Numbered from the stretch's first letter, positions 34,395-45,764 are shown. The stretch is 64,000 bases of DNA from Progne subis subis (GCA_022316685.1 JAKJHU010000842.1:50185-114184); one strand, 5' to 3'. Notes: generated by a model not told the origin, from the letters alone. Translations and numbers: made by a program.

Positions 34395-35786
34395 TTGGCC
34401 ACGCCTGAAGAGGGACCGAGGACAGGGACGGCCCGCTCGCCCTTCAGACCTCCAGGACAGCTGGACAAGCGGGAGCAGCCTGGGACCGGCCAACGAGGAG
34501 GAGCGCCGGAGGGTGAGCATTCCGGCGGCGGGTAAAGGAGACGTGCGAGTGCGAGTGTGAAAGAGTCGGGGGCCGGCAGCTCGGACCCCCAGAACTGAGT
34601 GTGGACCCCTCGGTACTGCGGTTTCGGACCCCCCGCGAGGGGGCCGGCCAGGAAAAGGGGGGGAAGCGAGAGAAACTAATGAGTGAGGCATCTCCTTAGG
34701 GGCAGAAAGACCCCCCCCGGGCGTGCAGGGGAAAACAGAGTGTGAGTGGCACGCATTAGGGGCAGAAAGGACCCCCCCCCGGGCATGCAGGGGAAAACAA
34801 AGGTGAGTGGCACGCATTGGGGGCAGGTCCCCCCCCCCCCCTTAAAGGCTAGAGTAGCCTAGGAGGGTTTAGAGTCCCTGGAGGGGCGGGAAAACCGTAC
34901 CAGGGTTGACAGGGTGTCCCCAAACACTGCGGGTGCCGAGAGCTCATGAGAGTCCCTGCTTCCCAGGACTGAGCCAGACGCACCGGAGAGGGTGTGCTGC
35001 CGCGGTCTCAGGGAGGAGGCCGTAAACCCATAGCCGAGGACACCGGGGTGGGGAGTCAATGTAGAGGGCAAGGCGGGCATCCTGCACACACACACTCATC
35101 CCTCTTGCCGAGGCTGCTTCGCTGGGGAGAAGTAGTCAAGCCAGTCCTGGTGGAAGGCAAAGGGGTCGGGCCCTGCTCAGGGTCGATCCTTGGAAAAAAG
35201 GAAGGGATACCCCCCAGGTAACCCATGCGGAGTCTTGACCTCTTACCTCCGTTTCAAAAAGTTGAATGAGGGGGACGGTACTAGTGACAGGGCAGTCTAG
35301 TCTGGGGTTCGGACTGAAGGTGTCCGGCCCGGCGGGGGCTAAGGCGTGGGAAGGCCCTGAGGCCCGGAAGGGGATGCCAGTACTAGGGACCCTGTCGTGC
35401 GCCGCAAAGCGTGTCCAGAGTCTCAGGGGTGAGGCAAGGCGCGGGGGTACATAGGGGGTGAGGTCATTAGGACTCACCTCAAAGGGGTCAGAAGAGAGTC
35501 TGAGCCCCTGGTGTGAGTAAAGTGTGAGCGTCCAAGAAAGTGAAGAAGGTTGGAGAAAGTGAGTAGAAAGAGAGAGAGTTTGTTCCCTAAATGAAAGCAG
35601 AAGTGTAGGAAAGAGTAGAAAAGCATAAAGTTTAGGAGTTTATGTTGAAGTGTTCAAGAATTAAGTCAAGAGGTTTGAAGTAGAGTGAGAAAAGCCGAGG
35701 AATTTTTTTTTGCTTAAAAAAAAAAACCCCTGTGTTTGCCCGTCAGTAGAGGGCACCTTGAAATTTTAATTTTCAGTCTAAGGAAA
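34395..35786 (+). other. ERV leader with internal repeats
   Basis: A 1.4-kb non-coding leader precedes gag. At 34,690-34,845 there are about 2.5 copies of a ~58-bp repeat containing gtggcacgcatta, ggggcagaaag, a C run and tgcaggggaaaaca. Splice donor and packaging signals are expected here but cannot be located reliably by eye. Confidence 0.7.
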
Positions 35787-37215
35787 ATGGGACAGTGTAC
35801 TAGTAAGAAGAAGAAATCCCAAAAGGAAAATAACAAAGTGAAGAGTATTCCACCTGGTAGTCCCTTAGAACAACTTTTAACTAAATGGGATTCTTTAGAG
35901 GCCACAAAAGGACTAGATCAGGTTAAAATGGTGTTTTATTGCACAGAAGTCTGGCCAAAATTAAAATTACCAGGAGAGTGGCCATGGTTTGGAACACATG
36001 ATGAGTGGATGTGCTATCAGTTAAATCAGTACCTAAGAACTCAGGAAGATCCAGACGTAAACCAGTTAGCTTATCCTGCTTGTTGGCAAAAGAGAGCCAC
36101 GAGTAAAGAGAATATAAAAGTCTGCAAATTAAAAGAAAAAGAAAAGTGTGAAAGAAAGAACAGAAAGAGGAAAGAACAGAAACTAATCAAAGATGGGACC
36201 CTTTAGACCATTTACCCCCTCCAATTTACCCAGAGGTGCCCCAAGTCCCTCAAAATCCCTGTCCCAGTTCCCCTACTAACTTCCCCGAGGTCAAACTCAA
36301 ACTCCTTCAGAACCCTCTCCTCCTCTTCCCCCAGTGGTTCCATCATCACCCCTCCTTAACACCTCTCCTCCCCAGTCCTTAGTACCTTCCCCCCTTCTCT
36401 CCCAACAGCCCCTTTGCCACCTCCTCCTTCCAATAGTCAAAGTTCTTTAGTCCCAGTTATAACCCCTTCAGTTTCCCAAAAACACAACCTCTTTCCCTAG
36501 CCCCCCTTCCTCCCACAGTACCATCCTCTGTTTCTCCCCCTACAGATTTTACTACCTCCCCCCTCACCTACAGTAATTCCCCTGCCACCTCCTAACTGGG
36601 AGTTAACCAAAACCCCAACAGACTCCTGTGAGTCATCCGTTCTCCTGGAATTCCCCAGGAATTTGTAACTCAGCCAGTGTTATCAGTTAATAATGTGAGT
36701 GAAGGACCCTATTGTAACACAAGGTCAAAAGCCTTAAAGCCAGAAAGACTTTTTCCCCTCAGGGAAGTGCCCTATGGGAGGAGTAATTGGAGGAGTGGGA
36801 TTTGTAAATGCCCCATTAACAGCCTCTGAGGTAAGAGGATTTAAGAAAGAGCTAGGAAATTTAGTTGAAGATCCCATAGGTATTGCCACACAGGTAGACC
36901 AATTTCCTTGGGCCCAATGTTTATACATGGGGAGAGTTAAATTCTATATTAAACATCGTGTTCTCCCCTGAGGAAATACGAATGATCAGAACAGCAAGTA
37001 TCAGAATCTGGGAAAGGGAAAATAGGTTGGGGCCACCTGGAGATCATAAATTACTGATAGCTGACCCAGGGTGGGACCCAAATCGAGAAGAAGAAAGACA
37101 AAATATGAGAGACTATAGGTCCTTGATAGTAAGAGGCATAAGAGAATCTGTCCCCAGAGGGAATAATACTAAATTAGCTTTTGATAGGTCCCAAGAAAAA
37201 GATGAGATAAATTCA
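35787..37215 (+). pseudogene. ERV gag remnant (matrix to partial capsid)
   Basis: The ATG at 35,787 opens MGQCTSKKKK, a typical N-myristoylation start followed by basic residues. The matrix region reads to a stop at 36,204-36,206 and includes PLEQLLTKWDSLEATKG and WPWFGTHDEWMCYQLNQYL. The 36,207-36,700 stretch is proline-rich in broken frames, as in the p12-like part of gag. Capsid pieces follow: PLTASEVRGFKKELGNLVED (about 36,810-36,870), QVDQFPWAQCLYMG, and FSPEEIRMIRTASIRIWERE then PGWDPNREEERQ (36,960-37,105). The capsid C-terminus, nucleocapsid and protease are deleted. Several stops and frameshifts; not functional. Confidence 0.88.
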
Positions 37216-39058
37216 GATAACCTAGAACTAACAACATCAAAAAGCTTAAATCCAGCCCAATTTCTCTCTGGTGAGCCCACCAAAGAAGATAGAACACCAT
37301 TGCCTAGAACTCATTGATATACAAACAAAAGTAAGGGAAGATTTAGAGGATACACCCTTCCATATGGGAGAGTGTTGTTCACAGATGGGTCATCCCGAGT
37401 GGTGGAAGGGAAAAGAACATCCAGATACTCTGTAATTGAGGGAGAGAAAATGGGAAAGTCTTAGAAAAGGAAAGTTACCAAGTAATTTGGTCACGCAGTG
37501 CTGTGAAATATACGCACTAAAGAGAGGGCTAGACTTACTTAAAGATGACCGAGGGACCATTTACACAGACTCTAGATATGCCTTGGTATCGTGCACACAT
37601 TTGGGAAAATTTGGGAAGGACAAGGATATTTAAATTCAAGGAGAAAAACTTAATTACACACAGAATTAATAAAGTCAGTGTTAAAATCTTACAAAAACCA
37701 GTAGAAATTGCAGTAGTTCACATAAAAGGGCATCAAAAGGGAGATATGCCCGAGATAAGAGGAAACCAGTTTAGCTGATAAAACAGCCAGAGAAGCAGCT
37801 TTAGAACCAGGAGAACCAGTAAAAATCCTCAAATTGGAGAAAATACCAAGAAAAGCAGAAGAAGGGACAGAGCAGGGTGTTTAGTGAAAGAGAGCAGAAA
37901 GCAATAAAAGAATTAGGATTACACCAGTGGGAACACGGAGTGTGGTTAACAGCTGACGGACGGAAATTCTTAAATAAAGCCCTAGCCAGAAAAATACTTA
38001 CAGAAATACATAATTTAACCCACTGGGAACCCAGGGGTTATGTGACCATGTCCTAAGGGGAAAACCTATGTATTGGAGTACACGAATTGGCAAAAGCAGT
38101 TACTCAAGGATGTATAATATGTCAGAAATAAATGAAAATGTTATGAGAAAAACTGAGCCTGGAGGGAGGGAGTTAGCCTTAAGGCCCTTCCAGAACGTGC
38201 AAATTGATTTTACTGAGAATGCCCCCTGTTCAAGGGTACAAACAATTGTTGGTGATCATAGATCACCTTATCCATTGGGTAGAGGCATTTCCTACAAAAA
38301 GGGAAACAGCAGAAGTAGTAACAAAAATCATATTAGAAGATATCCTCCCTCGGTATGGGCTGATAAATAATTATTGATTCAGACAGAGGGCCACATTCAC
38401 AGCACAAATTCTACAACAGGTAACACCAAGCCTAGGGATAAAATGGAGGTTACACACCCCATGGCATCCCCAAAGCTCAGGCAGAGTAGAAAGGATGAAC
38501 AAAACCATTAAAAATGTACTGACTAAACTAATAGCAGAAACTCAACTAAATTGGCTTAAATGCTTACCCCTAGCATTACTACGAATCAGAACACAGCCAC
38601 GAGCAGATCTAGGAGTGTCACCATATGAAATGTTATTTGGGCTTCCCTTTTTGTTATCTCCTTATAGTTCTAAAGACTACCTGGAAGGAGAGGAAATCAC
38701 TAGAAAATATCTAAAAACCATTGGACAAACCTTAGAAAATCTCAGAAAGAAAGGCTATCTTCCTCAAACTTCCCCTTTGGATGCAAATGTGCATAATATC
38801 AATCCTGGAGACTGGGTATTGATCAAAACGTGGACTAATACCCCGCTGACCCCGAAGTTTGAAGGTCCCTACCAAGTACTGTTAACAACTCACACAGCAG
38901 TGCGCACTAAGGAAAAAGGATGGACCCACATCACCAGAGTTAAAGGGCCAGTACCCCCTCCTGGAGAGAACCCGAGTTCAGCACCCTCACCGGATGAAAC
39001 CGAGTGGACAGTAACACCACACCCGAAAGACTTGAAATTAACCTTTAAAAAGAAATAA
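37216..39058 (+). pseudogene. ERV pol remnant (RT tail, RNase H, integrase)
   Basis: The deletion joins capsid to the end of the RT connection region (LNPAQFLSGEP, about 37,250-37,280). RNase H motifs survive in different frames: LFTDGSSRVVEGKR (about 37,374), EIYALKRGLDLL and TIYTDSRYALV (37,505-37,590), so the acidic residues are visible but the frame is broken. Integrase follows: an HHCC-like part (EIHNLTHW, CIICQK), VQIDFTE (about 38,200), DSDRGPH with a frameshift (about 38,377), and SSGRVERMNKTIKN (38,475-38,515). Thus all three D,D-35-E residues can be traced. The last 187 residues (38,495-39,058) stay open and include a C-terminal GDWVLIKTW and KFEGPYQVLL domain. Confidence 0.9.
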
Positions 39059-39139
39059 GAGATAACAGAGACTGTGAAAACCTTTTGTTTCAGTTGCCTC
39101 TCCCATATCAACGAACTCAAAAAAAGGGGGGGGGGGCAC

Positions 39140-39560
39140 AATAAGGGTTAATTTCTGTAAACCTAAGTCAGTTTTTGTAATTAGCAATTTTAGATATGTT
39201 TAAGTAATAGATATATTAAAAAGGGGTATAAGTTTTTTTTGTATTAATTTTACATATAGTTTAAGTTTTATAAGTAAGAATTTAAGTAAGTTTAAGGGTT
39301 TTTTTTTAATATAATTTTTAAATTGTAAGTTTTATGAATAGCAATTTAAATAAGTTTAAGTAATAGAAAAAAAGTATAAGGGTTTTTTTATTAAGTTTAA
39401 ATATTGTTTAGGTTTTATAAATAGTGATTTAAATAAGTTTAAGATTTTTTCTTTGTTAATTTTAAAAGTTGTTAAGTTCTATAAGTAGCAGTTTGAACAA
39501 ATTTAAGTAATAGAAAAATTAAAAGTGTAAAGTTTTTTTTGAAAAAAAAAAAAAAGTAAA
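39140..39560 (+). repeat. AT-rich tandem repeat between pol and env
   Basis: Roughly 90-100-bp degenerate units combine taagtttaagtaatag, aaaaagtataagg and ttttttt. They lie between the integrase end and env. A G10 run (about 39,126-39,136) precedes them and resembles a polypurine tract. There is no coding capacity. Confidence 0.75.
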
Positions 39561-39690
39561 TCTCCTACAGAACATTCTCTAAGGGCAACTAAATTAATAG
39601 GGAAGGGAAGTGGAAGCATGTAAGTGGGTTCTTTAGGAGACCTCTCCACTCCAAGAGGCAAGGCCGGGTGGAGCAAGAGATCCAGGAAGG

Positions 39691-41344
39691 ATGGCCCATA
39701 CCGGACTCTTGGGAGGGATCGTACTGGTGATGTTCATAAAGCACACCTACGAAACAAAAGCCTGTGCTAACTGCTACCATCCAGTGTACGATGGAGAGGA
39801 TCTCAGATCCTTATTCAGGGTCCATACTAACGTGAACCCAAACTGCTTTGACCATTCCCAGTTGAATACTTGCCAAGAGGATGGAAAAGTTTATTGGACC
39901 ACAAAAAACACAGCTAGTTATGCACAGCGCCTGTTTGGGGAATGTCCTATAGGAGACACTTGGTTATGCTTTGAAGCAGATCACAAAGGATTGAGAGATA
40001 TAATAAAAGAAAAAGTGTTGACAACAAAATTTGAAAAAAGCCTAGACATCCCATCAGGAAAAAACCTGTTCATTGACTTAGTAGAAAGGATCAGTCGAGA
40101 ATTAAATTTAACCGAGTGCTGGATATGTGGAGGTACACAAATGTCTGAAATATGGCCCTGGGAGGAATTAGTTAAGCCCTCTAGAAATTCTAAAATGGAA
40201 ACAGACTGAACAGGGTACATGAAGTCTAAGAACAAGGAAGAGAGAAGTGGGATCTCAAATCTAAAATCATTGGGGAAGAATGTATCATGAGGACAGGAAC
40301 CAGCTATCAAACCCATGTAGGAAAATTAATGTGTAAAGGTATATAATAGTATAAACTCAAGTGCTAAATGGGTTCCCAAAGGGCCTAACAAGTATTGGTC
40401 AACTGAGAACACGGAAAAATGTATCTATAATGAGAGGTATGAATTATATGAATGTATTGACAAAGCTATAAATCCTTTTTGGGGGATAAAAGAACTGTCT
40501 CGGTTTTGGCAACAACCTTTTGAAACTAGGGAAGATTACTGGGAAGCTCCAAATCACCTGTTCTGGATCTGTGGGGATACTGCTTATACAAAATTGCCTG
40601 GGGATTGGTCGGGAAGCTGTACAATAGGGATCATAAAGCCAGCTTTCTTCCTATTACCCAAGAGATTAGGAGCACACCTGGAGTCCCAGTATATGACAAT
40701 CTGGGAAAAGTCGAACGAAAGAAAACAGATACTCTAACAATTGGTGGAGACCAAAAATGGAAAGGAAAAATATGGACCCCAGAAGAGATCATTAAAACCT
40801 ATGGACCAGCTACATGGCAGGACGGGTCCTGGGGGTATCGCACTCCAATTTACATGTTAAATAGGATCATTAGGCTCCAGGCTGTGTAGAAATGGTATCT
40901 AACAGAACAGCTCTCGCATTAGACCACATCACTGACCAACTAACACAAACAAGAGCTGTAATATACCAAATACGTCTTGCTGTAGACTACCTTTTAGCAG
41001 ATGAAGGAGGAATCTGTGGTAAGTTTAATTCGTCTGAATGTTGTTTAGAAATTGATGATAAAAGCGCAGTAATTAAAAACATCTCAAAAGAAATCCGAAA
41101 GCTAGCCTATGTGGGAAATCAAGAGTGGACTCCTCTAATGGACACCAACTGGTGGAATAGTTTTTGGTCATTTAGGGGGGATTGGTGGAAGAAAGCTGGG
41201 TTTATGATAATTTGCTCAATCACTGGGTTAATGTTTTTACCCTGTCTAATCCCATATCTAATTCGAACGATTACCTCCACAGTCCAAGCCAGTATCCAGA
41301 TCCCTAAAGCAACCAGTCAAAACAGACCAAAATCATGGCGATAG
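39691..41344 (+). pseudogene. ERV env remnant (SU and TM)
   Basis: The first part (39,691-40,209) starts MAHTGLLGG with a hydrophobic leader and reads through LFIDLVERISRELNLTECW and CWICGG to a stop. A second frame carries YNERYELYECIDKAINPFWG and [20 protein letters not shown] (about 40,420-40,630), the end of SU. A third frame has [20 protein letters not shown] (40,780-40,840). TM is in 40,892-41,344: a heptad region, LLADEGGICGKFNSSECC with cysteines spaced CX7CC, then a membrane segment CSITGLMFLPCLIPYLI. At least three frame breaks separate the parts; no protein of full length is possible. Confidence 0.88.
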
Positions 41345-41470
41345 AGGGTCAAGAACCCGAACATGAGAATGCCAAAGAAATATATGAAAAGTTCCAAATA
41401 TGTAGAAAAATTTATTTTCAAGAAGAAGAGGTAACAAATTAATGCGAACTAAAGCTCGATCAAAGAAATA

Positions 41471-41480
41471 GAGGGGGGAG
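41471..41480 (+). promoter_or_regulatory. Polypurine tract
   Basis: gaggggggag lies one base before the 3' LTR. This is the usual position of the primer for plus-strand synthesis. Confidence 0.8.
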
Positions 41481-41481
41481 T

Positions 41482-42090
41482 TGTTATAAATAAATACTAT
41501 TCAAATAATCTATGTTTTAGTTACTTAATTGTTAAGTAATTCCATTAAGATTGTTAATGCTAGCTCTGTATAAAGAATTTGCCTTATTCCTGTTTTAATA
41601 CTGATTTATCACCTTATTTACTTGTTTGTTAATTAAGAATTCACCTTATTACCTGTATCTCTGCTCCCATTTGCCGGATAGTGTCTGAATATGCAAATAA
41701 AAAGAACACTGGAATTCTGGGAACAACTCAAGAACAAGAGACTCTGAAAAGCAAAGAACCAAAGTAAAATCCAGGACTGTAGTTGCATTTTAGACTAGTG
41801 CAAGAAGTACGGGGGTCCGCCGAAGCAGCTTTATTTAGTTGCCGTGACCTGAGAAGGAGTCCCCCATCGCTGGATGACCCCTGATCAGCGACGCGAAACG
41901 GACTCCCCGGCAAGGGAAAAAGCCCGTGAGGGGGGTGGGAGTCCCCAGCTTTGCTGTGAAGCGAAGCTGTGTGTACCTCCTCCTCCACGTTGCCAAGGGA
42001 GCAAGCAAGCTCTCCCCAAGGCCAAGCTTGATAATAAAGAAACATACAAAAACCAGCAAGTCTCTGACTCTCTCTTTTTTTTCCAGAACA
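41482..42090 (+). repeat. ERV 3' LTR
   Basis: Homologous to the 5' LTR. It starts tgttataaataaat and ends ccagaaca, with aataaa at 42,033-42,038. It differs by scattered substitutions and small indels, for example cgacgcgaaacgg versus cgattcaaaacgg. Confidence 0.95.
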
Positions 42091-42520
42091 CTGAATGTCT
42101 CTTTAGGAGGTCTGGGCTTGAGAAGAATGAGCCCCTTGCAAGCTGACCCTCTTTGGACAACCTGCTCCTTACTCCCAGCTTCACCATGTCTGACATCACC
42201 CATCAGGGACTAAACTCCCAAAATATAACAGAAAAAAAAAAAAAAATCTTTACAATTAAAATCTAATTAAATAATTAGAATATAATTGCATCTTTCTTAT
42301 TTATAATAATTCTATGTTTCTATATACCTAAGTTTTATATTTATATTAAAAAACCTATACATTTTAAGCAACCAAAAAAGTTTTTAGTCATTTGTTCTTA
42401 GTAACACATCTCCCTTCATTAATTAATTGACCACCATTTGATAGTAATTTTTCCCTGTTTTTCCTAACTAGTCTTAATTTTAGTCCTTTTCTCATATTTT
42501 TTAGCATTTTCTCAGGCAGG
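42091..42520. other. AT-rich flank, no gene
   Basis: The first ~140 bp are unrelated to the sequence outside the left arm of the inverted repeat. An A14 run is followed by an AT-rich stretch to about 42,480. No element ends are recognised. Confidence 0.5.
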
Positions 42521-42795
42521 GTCAAAGGGGCCACTTTGGGGTCCATGGAGACATTTCTGGGCACATTTGGGGCAGTTTTGCGTCTGGGGAGGGAATTTGG
42601 AGAGAACTTGAGGGTCTGAAGGACTCTTGGGGGAGCCGGGCGGGCACTTGGAGGGGCACTTAGGGATTCAGTCGGACAATTCGGGGTTCGGGGGAGCACT
42701 TGGGGGTCCAGGGGGGCACTTGGGGGTCAGGGAGGGGAATCTGGGGGCCCTTCGGGCTCCGGGCGGGCACTTGGGGGGCTCTCACGGGTCTCTCT
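42521..42795 (+). repeat. G-rich tandem repeat (gcacttgggggtc units)
   Basis: Irregular repeats of gggcacttgggggtcc or gaacttgagggtc lead into the ZNF143-like array. Single copies recur at about 43,021 and 43,092, so both repeats belong to the same composite structure. Confidence 0.7.
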
Positions 42796-43475
42796 GCGGC
42801 GCGGGGGATGATGGGAGTTGTAGGCGCGGGTATAACACGGTTCAATCGGGCCGCGGAGCATCACGGGAGTTTGGGCACAGCTCCAATGGTTTTCCCTGGG
42901 GCGCGGGGCATGACGGGAGATGAAGTCACGGCTGGAATAGCGCTCTAAGTGAGCCGCGGAGCATCCTGGGAGCTGTAGTCCCGGAAGTGGCTCTAACGGG
43001 GTTTTTGGGGGTCCGGGAAGGCACTTGGGGATCACTTTTGCGTCCGATGCGCGACTTGAGGTCCTCGAGGGGAACGTATATGGTTCGGGAGCACTTAGGG
43101 GGAGCTTGGGGAGCTGTAACCGGGCTCTTTAGGGCGCGGGGCACGGCAGGATTTATAAGCGCGGCACTGTGTTTGAGTAGTTCTGATGCCGCGGGGGTTG
43201 AGAGGAGATGAATTCGAGAAGTGGCCAGAAACGGGCATCGATGGGGTTCGGAGCGTTCAGGGGATTTAGGGACGCTTTTGAGGGGTCCTGAATGGGCGCG
43301 GAGGAGGCATTTAGTCACCCTGCAGGGTCTAGGGGACACTGATGGAACACATGAGCAGCCGATACGGGGGGAAGGGGGGGTGTGGCCATTGGAGCGCGGG
43401 GCATGATGGGCGTTGAAGTCCCGGCTCCGTTGGGGTTCAGTCGGGCCGCGGGACGTGATGGGAGTAATAGGCAAA
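42796..43475. promoter_or_regulatory. Array of eight ZNF143/STAF-like motifs in GC-rich DNA
   Basis: Eight degenerate copies of gcatgatgggagttgtagtcccgg occur at 42,807, 42,858, 42,908, 42,961, 43,141, 43,193, 43,401 and 43,452. The reverse complement of the best copies (42,961 and 43,401) resembles the actacaactcccagcatgc-type element bound by ZNF143/STAF at CpG promoters. Neighbouring copies are 50-53 bp apart. They alternate between a gcgcggggcat and a gccgcggagcat lead-in, so the basic unit is a ~102-bp dimer. No convincing gene starts immediately on either side. It could be a relic promoter or a promoter-derived tandem repeat. Confidence 0.65.
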
Positions 43476-43604
43476 CAGAAAACATGGCGCAGGCAGCAAA
43501 CCCCACCCCTTGTGTCCCGATCCCCACCGCTGATTGGCTTCAGGCTGTGATGGGCGGCAGTCTCCGCAAATAGGAAACGGCAGAGGCGGGAGAAGCTCAT
43601 TCAA

Positions 43605-44135
43605 TCCCCCAGTCTCTTCCACTCCAGCCCAGGTTATCCCCAGTACAGCCCAGTACATATACAGTGCCCTTCCAGTCCCACCCAGTAGAGCACATTTCAT
43701 CCCCAGTAAAGCCAAGTAAAACCCAGTGCCCCTCCAGGCCCTCCAAGTGCTGCCCAGTCCCTCCCAATACACCTGAGTTCATTCCCATTCCCTTCCAGTT
43801 CCCTCCAGTATCATCCAAAGTACACCCCTGTGTCCCCCAGTTTCCCCACAGTGTTCCCAGTGTCCCAAATTTGTCCAGTATCCCCCAGTATCACTCACAG
43901 TATCCCCAGTGTCACCCCAGTATGGCCCAGTATCACTCCAGCATGTCCCAGTATGTCCCAGTATGTCTCAGTGTACCTCCACAGTCCATCTCAGTCTGCC
44001 CAGATTCCCCCTCAGCATTCCCTGTGTTCCCAGGTTGTCCCAGTTCATCCCATTATCACTCCCAGTATGTCCCAGTGTCTCCCACAGCATTCCCAGTGTC
44101 TCCCAGTGTGTCCCAGTCCTCCCCAGTGTTTCCAA
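43605..44135 (+). repeat. Degenerate CCCAGT-rich repeat
   Basis: Short irregular units of 8-14 bp (cccagtatcactc, ccccagtgtccc, tcccagtatgtcc) run for about 530 bp. The minus strand is rich in actggg words with G clusters. Long frames on the plus strand only translate the repeat. Confidence 0.85.
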
Positions 44136-44359
44136 GGAACCTTGAACTGCTCACGGTTGCTGTGGCACCAAAACCCAGCAGTGGGGTCAGTGCAGTGTCC
44201 ATGGCCACAGCCCCTTGCAGACCTCCTGAGGAGAGACCCTGGATCAATAGCAATCACAAAATGCTGCAATCACCTCTCTCTAGAGATAACAGTAATAAAA
44301 CACACCCTTTATAACAGGAATGTGTATTTCTTAGAAACTCTTTCAAATCTTTCTCCATA

Positions 44360-45090
44360 ACTATTGTGGAAAACCTTCCTAATGAACTGCGCCAGCCCAG
44401 AGGGAAATCAAGGCACAGATGGTTTGTCAGGACTTGCTTGATCCCAAGGAGCCCCGTGGTGCATTTGGTGCTGAGCCCTCAGGGCCTGAGAGGAGATTGC
44501 ACAAACCTTTCCAGCAGTCCAAGTCACAGGAAAAACCCAAAGTGTCTCACAGCATTCATGGGTCCCACTGAGGTCCATCCCCAACACAGGCTCCTCATGG
44601 ACTCCTTGGAGGAGAGAATTGGAGGCCGTGATTGCCCAAAAACCTCTCAGAGACTCACTGTGTAAAGGAAAACCCAAAGAACCTTAAAAACCCTCGATTA
44701 TCTCAAAGCATGAATGAGCCCCACTGAGTGTCAATACAAAGCCTCTCTAGGGACTCATTAAATATTGGATAATTGGAGGCCATGACTGCACAAACCTCTC
44801 AGGGATTCAGTGTCAAAAAGTAGTACTTTAATGACTCTTGAGTACTTTGAGGCATTAATGAGCCCCACTGAGTGTTGTTACTGACAAAACATCTCCAGGG
44901 ACTAATTACAGCAGGTAATTGGAGGCATGATTGCACAAACCCCTCAGAGACTCCCAGGCCAAAGCAAAACCCCAAGTCCTTTGGAGAACCTGCAGTCCCT
45001 GAGAGCATTCAGGAGCCCCCCAGGGCCATTCCTGCCCAAGGCTCCCCAGGGACTGGTCCCAGCAGATCCCTGAGGCCACTGGGATGTGGG
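44360..45090 (+). repeat. ~145-bp tandem repeat, about 5 degenerate units
   Basis: Units repeat the order ggaggccatgattgcacaaacc, ctcagagactca, aaaacccaaag, aatgagccccactgagtgt and ctccagggact. Clear copies begin near 44,490, 44,622, 44,778 and 44,925, with a degraded one before. No conserved reading frame. The following 45,091-45,415 is GC-rich without a recognisable gene. Confidence 0.78.
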
Positions 45091-45415
45091 GGGATGCTGA
45101 GGGCAGCACAAGGGGCTGACAGTGCCCAGCCTTGCTGGGGCTGTGCCAGGAGGCCCCAGGGCCTCAGGACAAGGTGTCTCCTCACACCCTTGGTGGCACA
45201 GACCCTGCAGTGCCCCAGGGCACCAAGACTTGGCTCTCTCCTGGGCACTGCCAGCCCTGCCAGGGCCCTTGGCCATGTCCAGCACAGCTTGTCCTGCGCT
45301 GTCCCACAGCTGCTGCTGTGTCCCTGCAGGCTGCACACTCCCATCTCGCTGCCCCCTGGCTCTGCCCTGCATTTCCCTTTCTCTTCTCCCTCATATCCTG
45401 GGATGGAACGTGGGA

Positions 45416-45700
45416 GAATGGGTCAAAGCTGTACCAGGGACGGTTTAGACTGGACAGGAGAAAGTGTTTCTTTACTGAGAGGGTGCTCAAACACTGCACA
45501 GGCTCCTGGAGAGGTGGTTGATGCCCCAATGCTGTCAGTGTTTAAGAGACATTTGGACAGTGCCCTTAATGACTGCTTTCACTTTTGGTCAGCCCTGGAG
45601 GGGTCAGGCACTTGGAGCAGACCATCATTCTGCTCTGAACTGCAGATCATTCCCAACGGGACTATCCTGGTCTGGTCTATCCCATTCCATAGTCATACCT
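45416..45700 (+). mobile_element. CR1 LINE 3' fragment
   Basis: Resembles the final part of CR1 and its 3' UTR: ctggacaggagaaagtgtttctttactgagagggtgctcaaacactg, ggctcctggagaggtggt, and gtgtttaagagacatttgg (quoted in pieces). Truncated on the 5' side and without a clear terminal tail. Confidence 0.75.
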
Positions 45701-45764
45701 GTACATGGATCCCTGCAGCAGCTGTGCTCAGACACTCTGCCAACAACATTCTCCTTGGTTCTGC

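Larger units (their letters stand above)
33757..42090 (+). mobile_element. Defective gamma-like endogenous retrovirus (ERV1-type provirus)
   Basis: The provirus has two LTRs (612 and 609 bp), a tRNA-Pro-type primer binding site, a long leader, gag, a partly deleted pol, env and a polypurine tract. The LTRs differ at roughly two dozen positions by eye, so the insertion is old. The flanks (ggcag before, ctgaa after) do not form a target site duplication. All genes carry frameshifts, stops or deletions. Much of gag, protease and most of reverse transcriptase are missing, so it cannot make virus. Gamma-like assignment rests on the MGQ gag start, the tRNA-Pro-type site and integrase/env sequence style. 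Confidence 0.93.

Noticed and set aside
34161..34817. 218-codon minus-strand ORF in the ERV LTR and leader
   Set aside because: It lies antisense to the LTR, which is non-coding; no family recognised.
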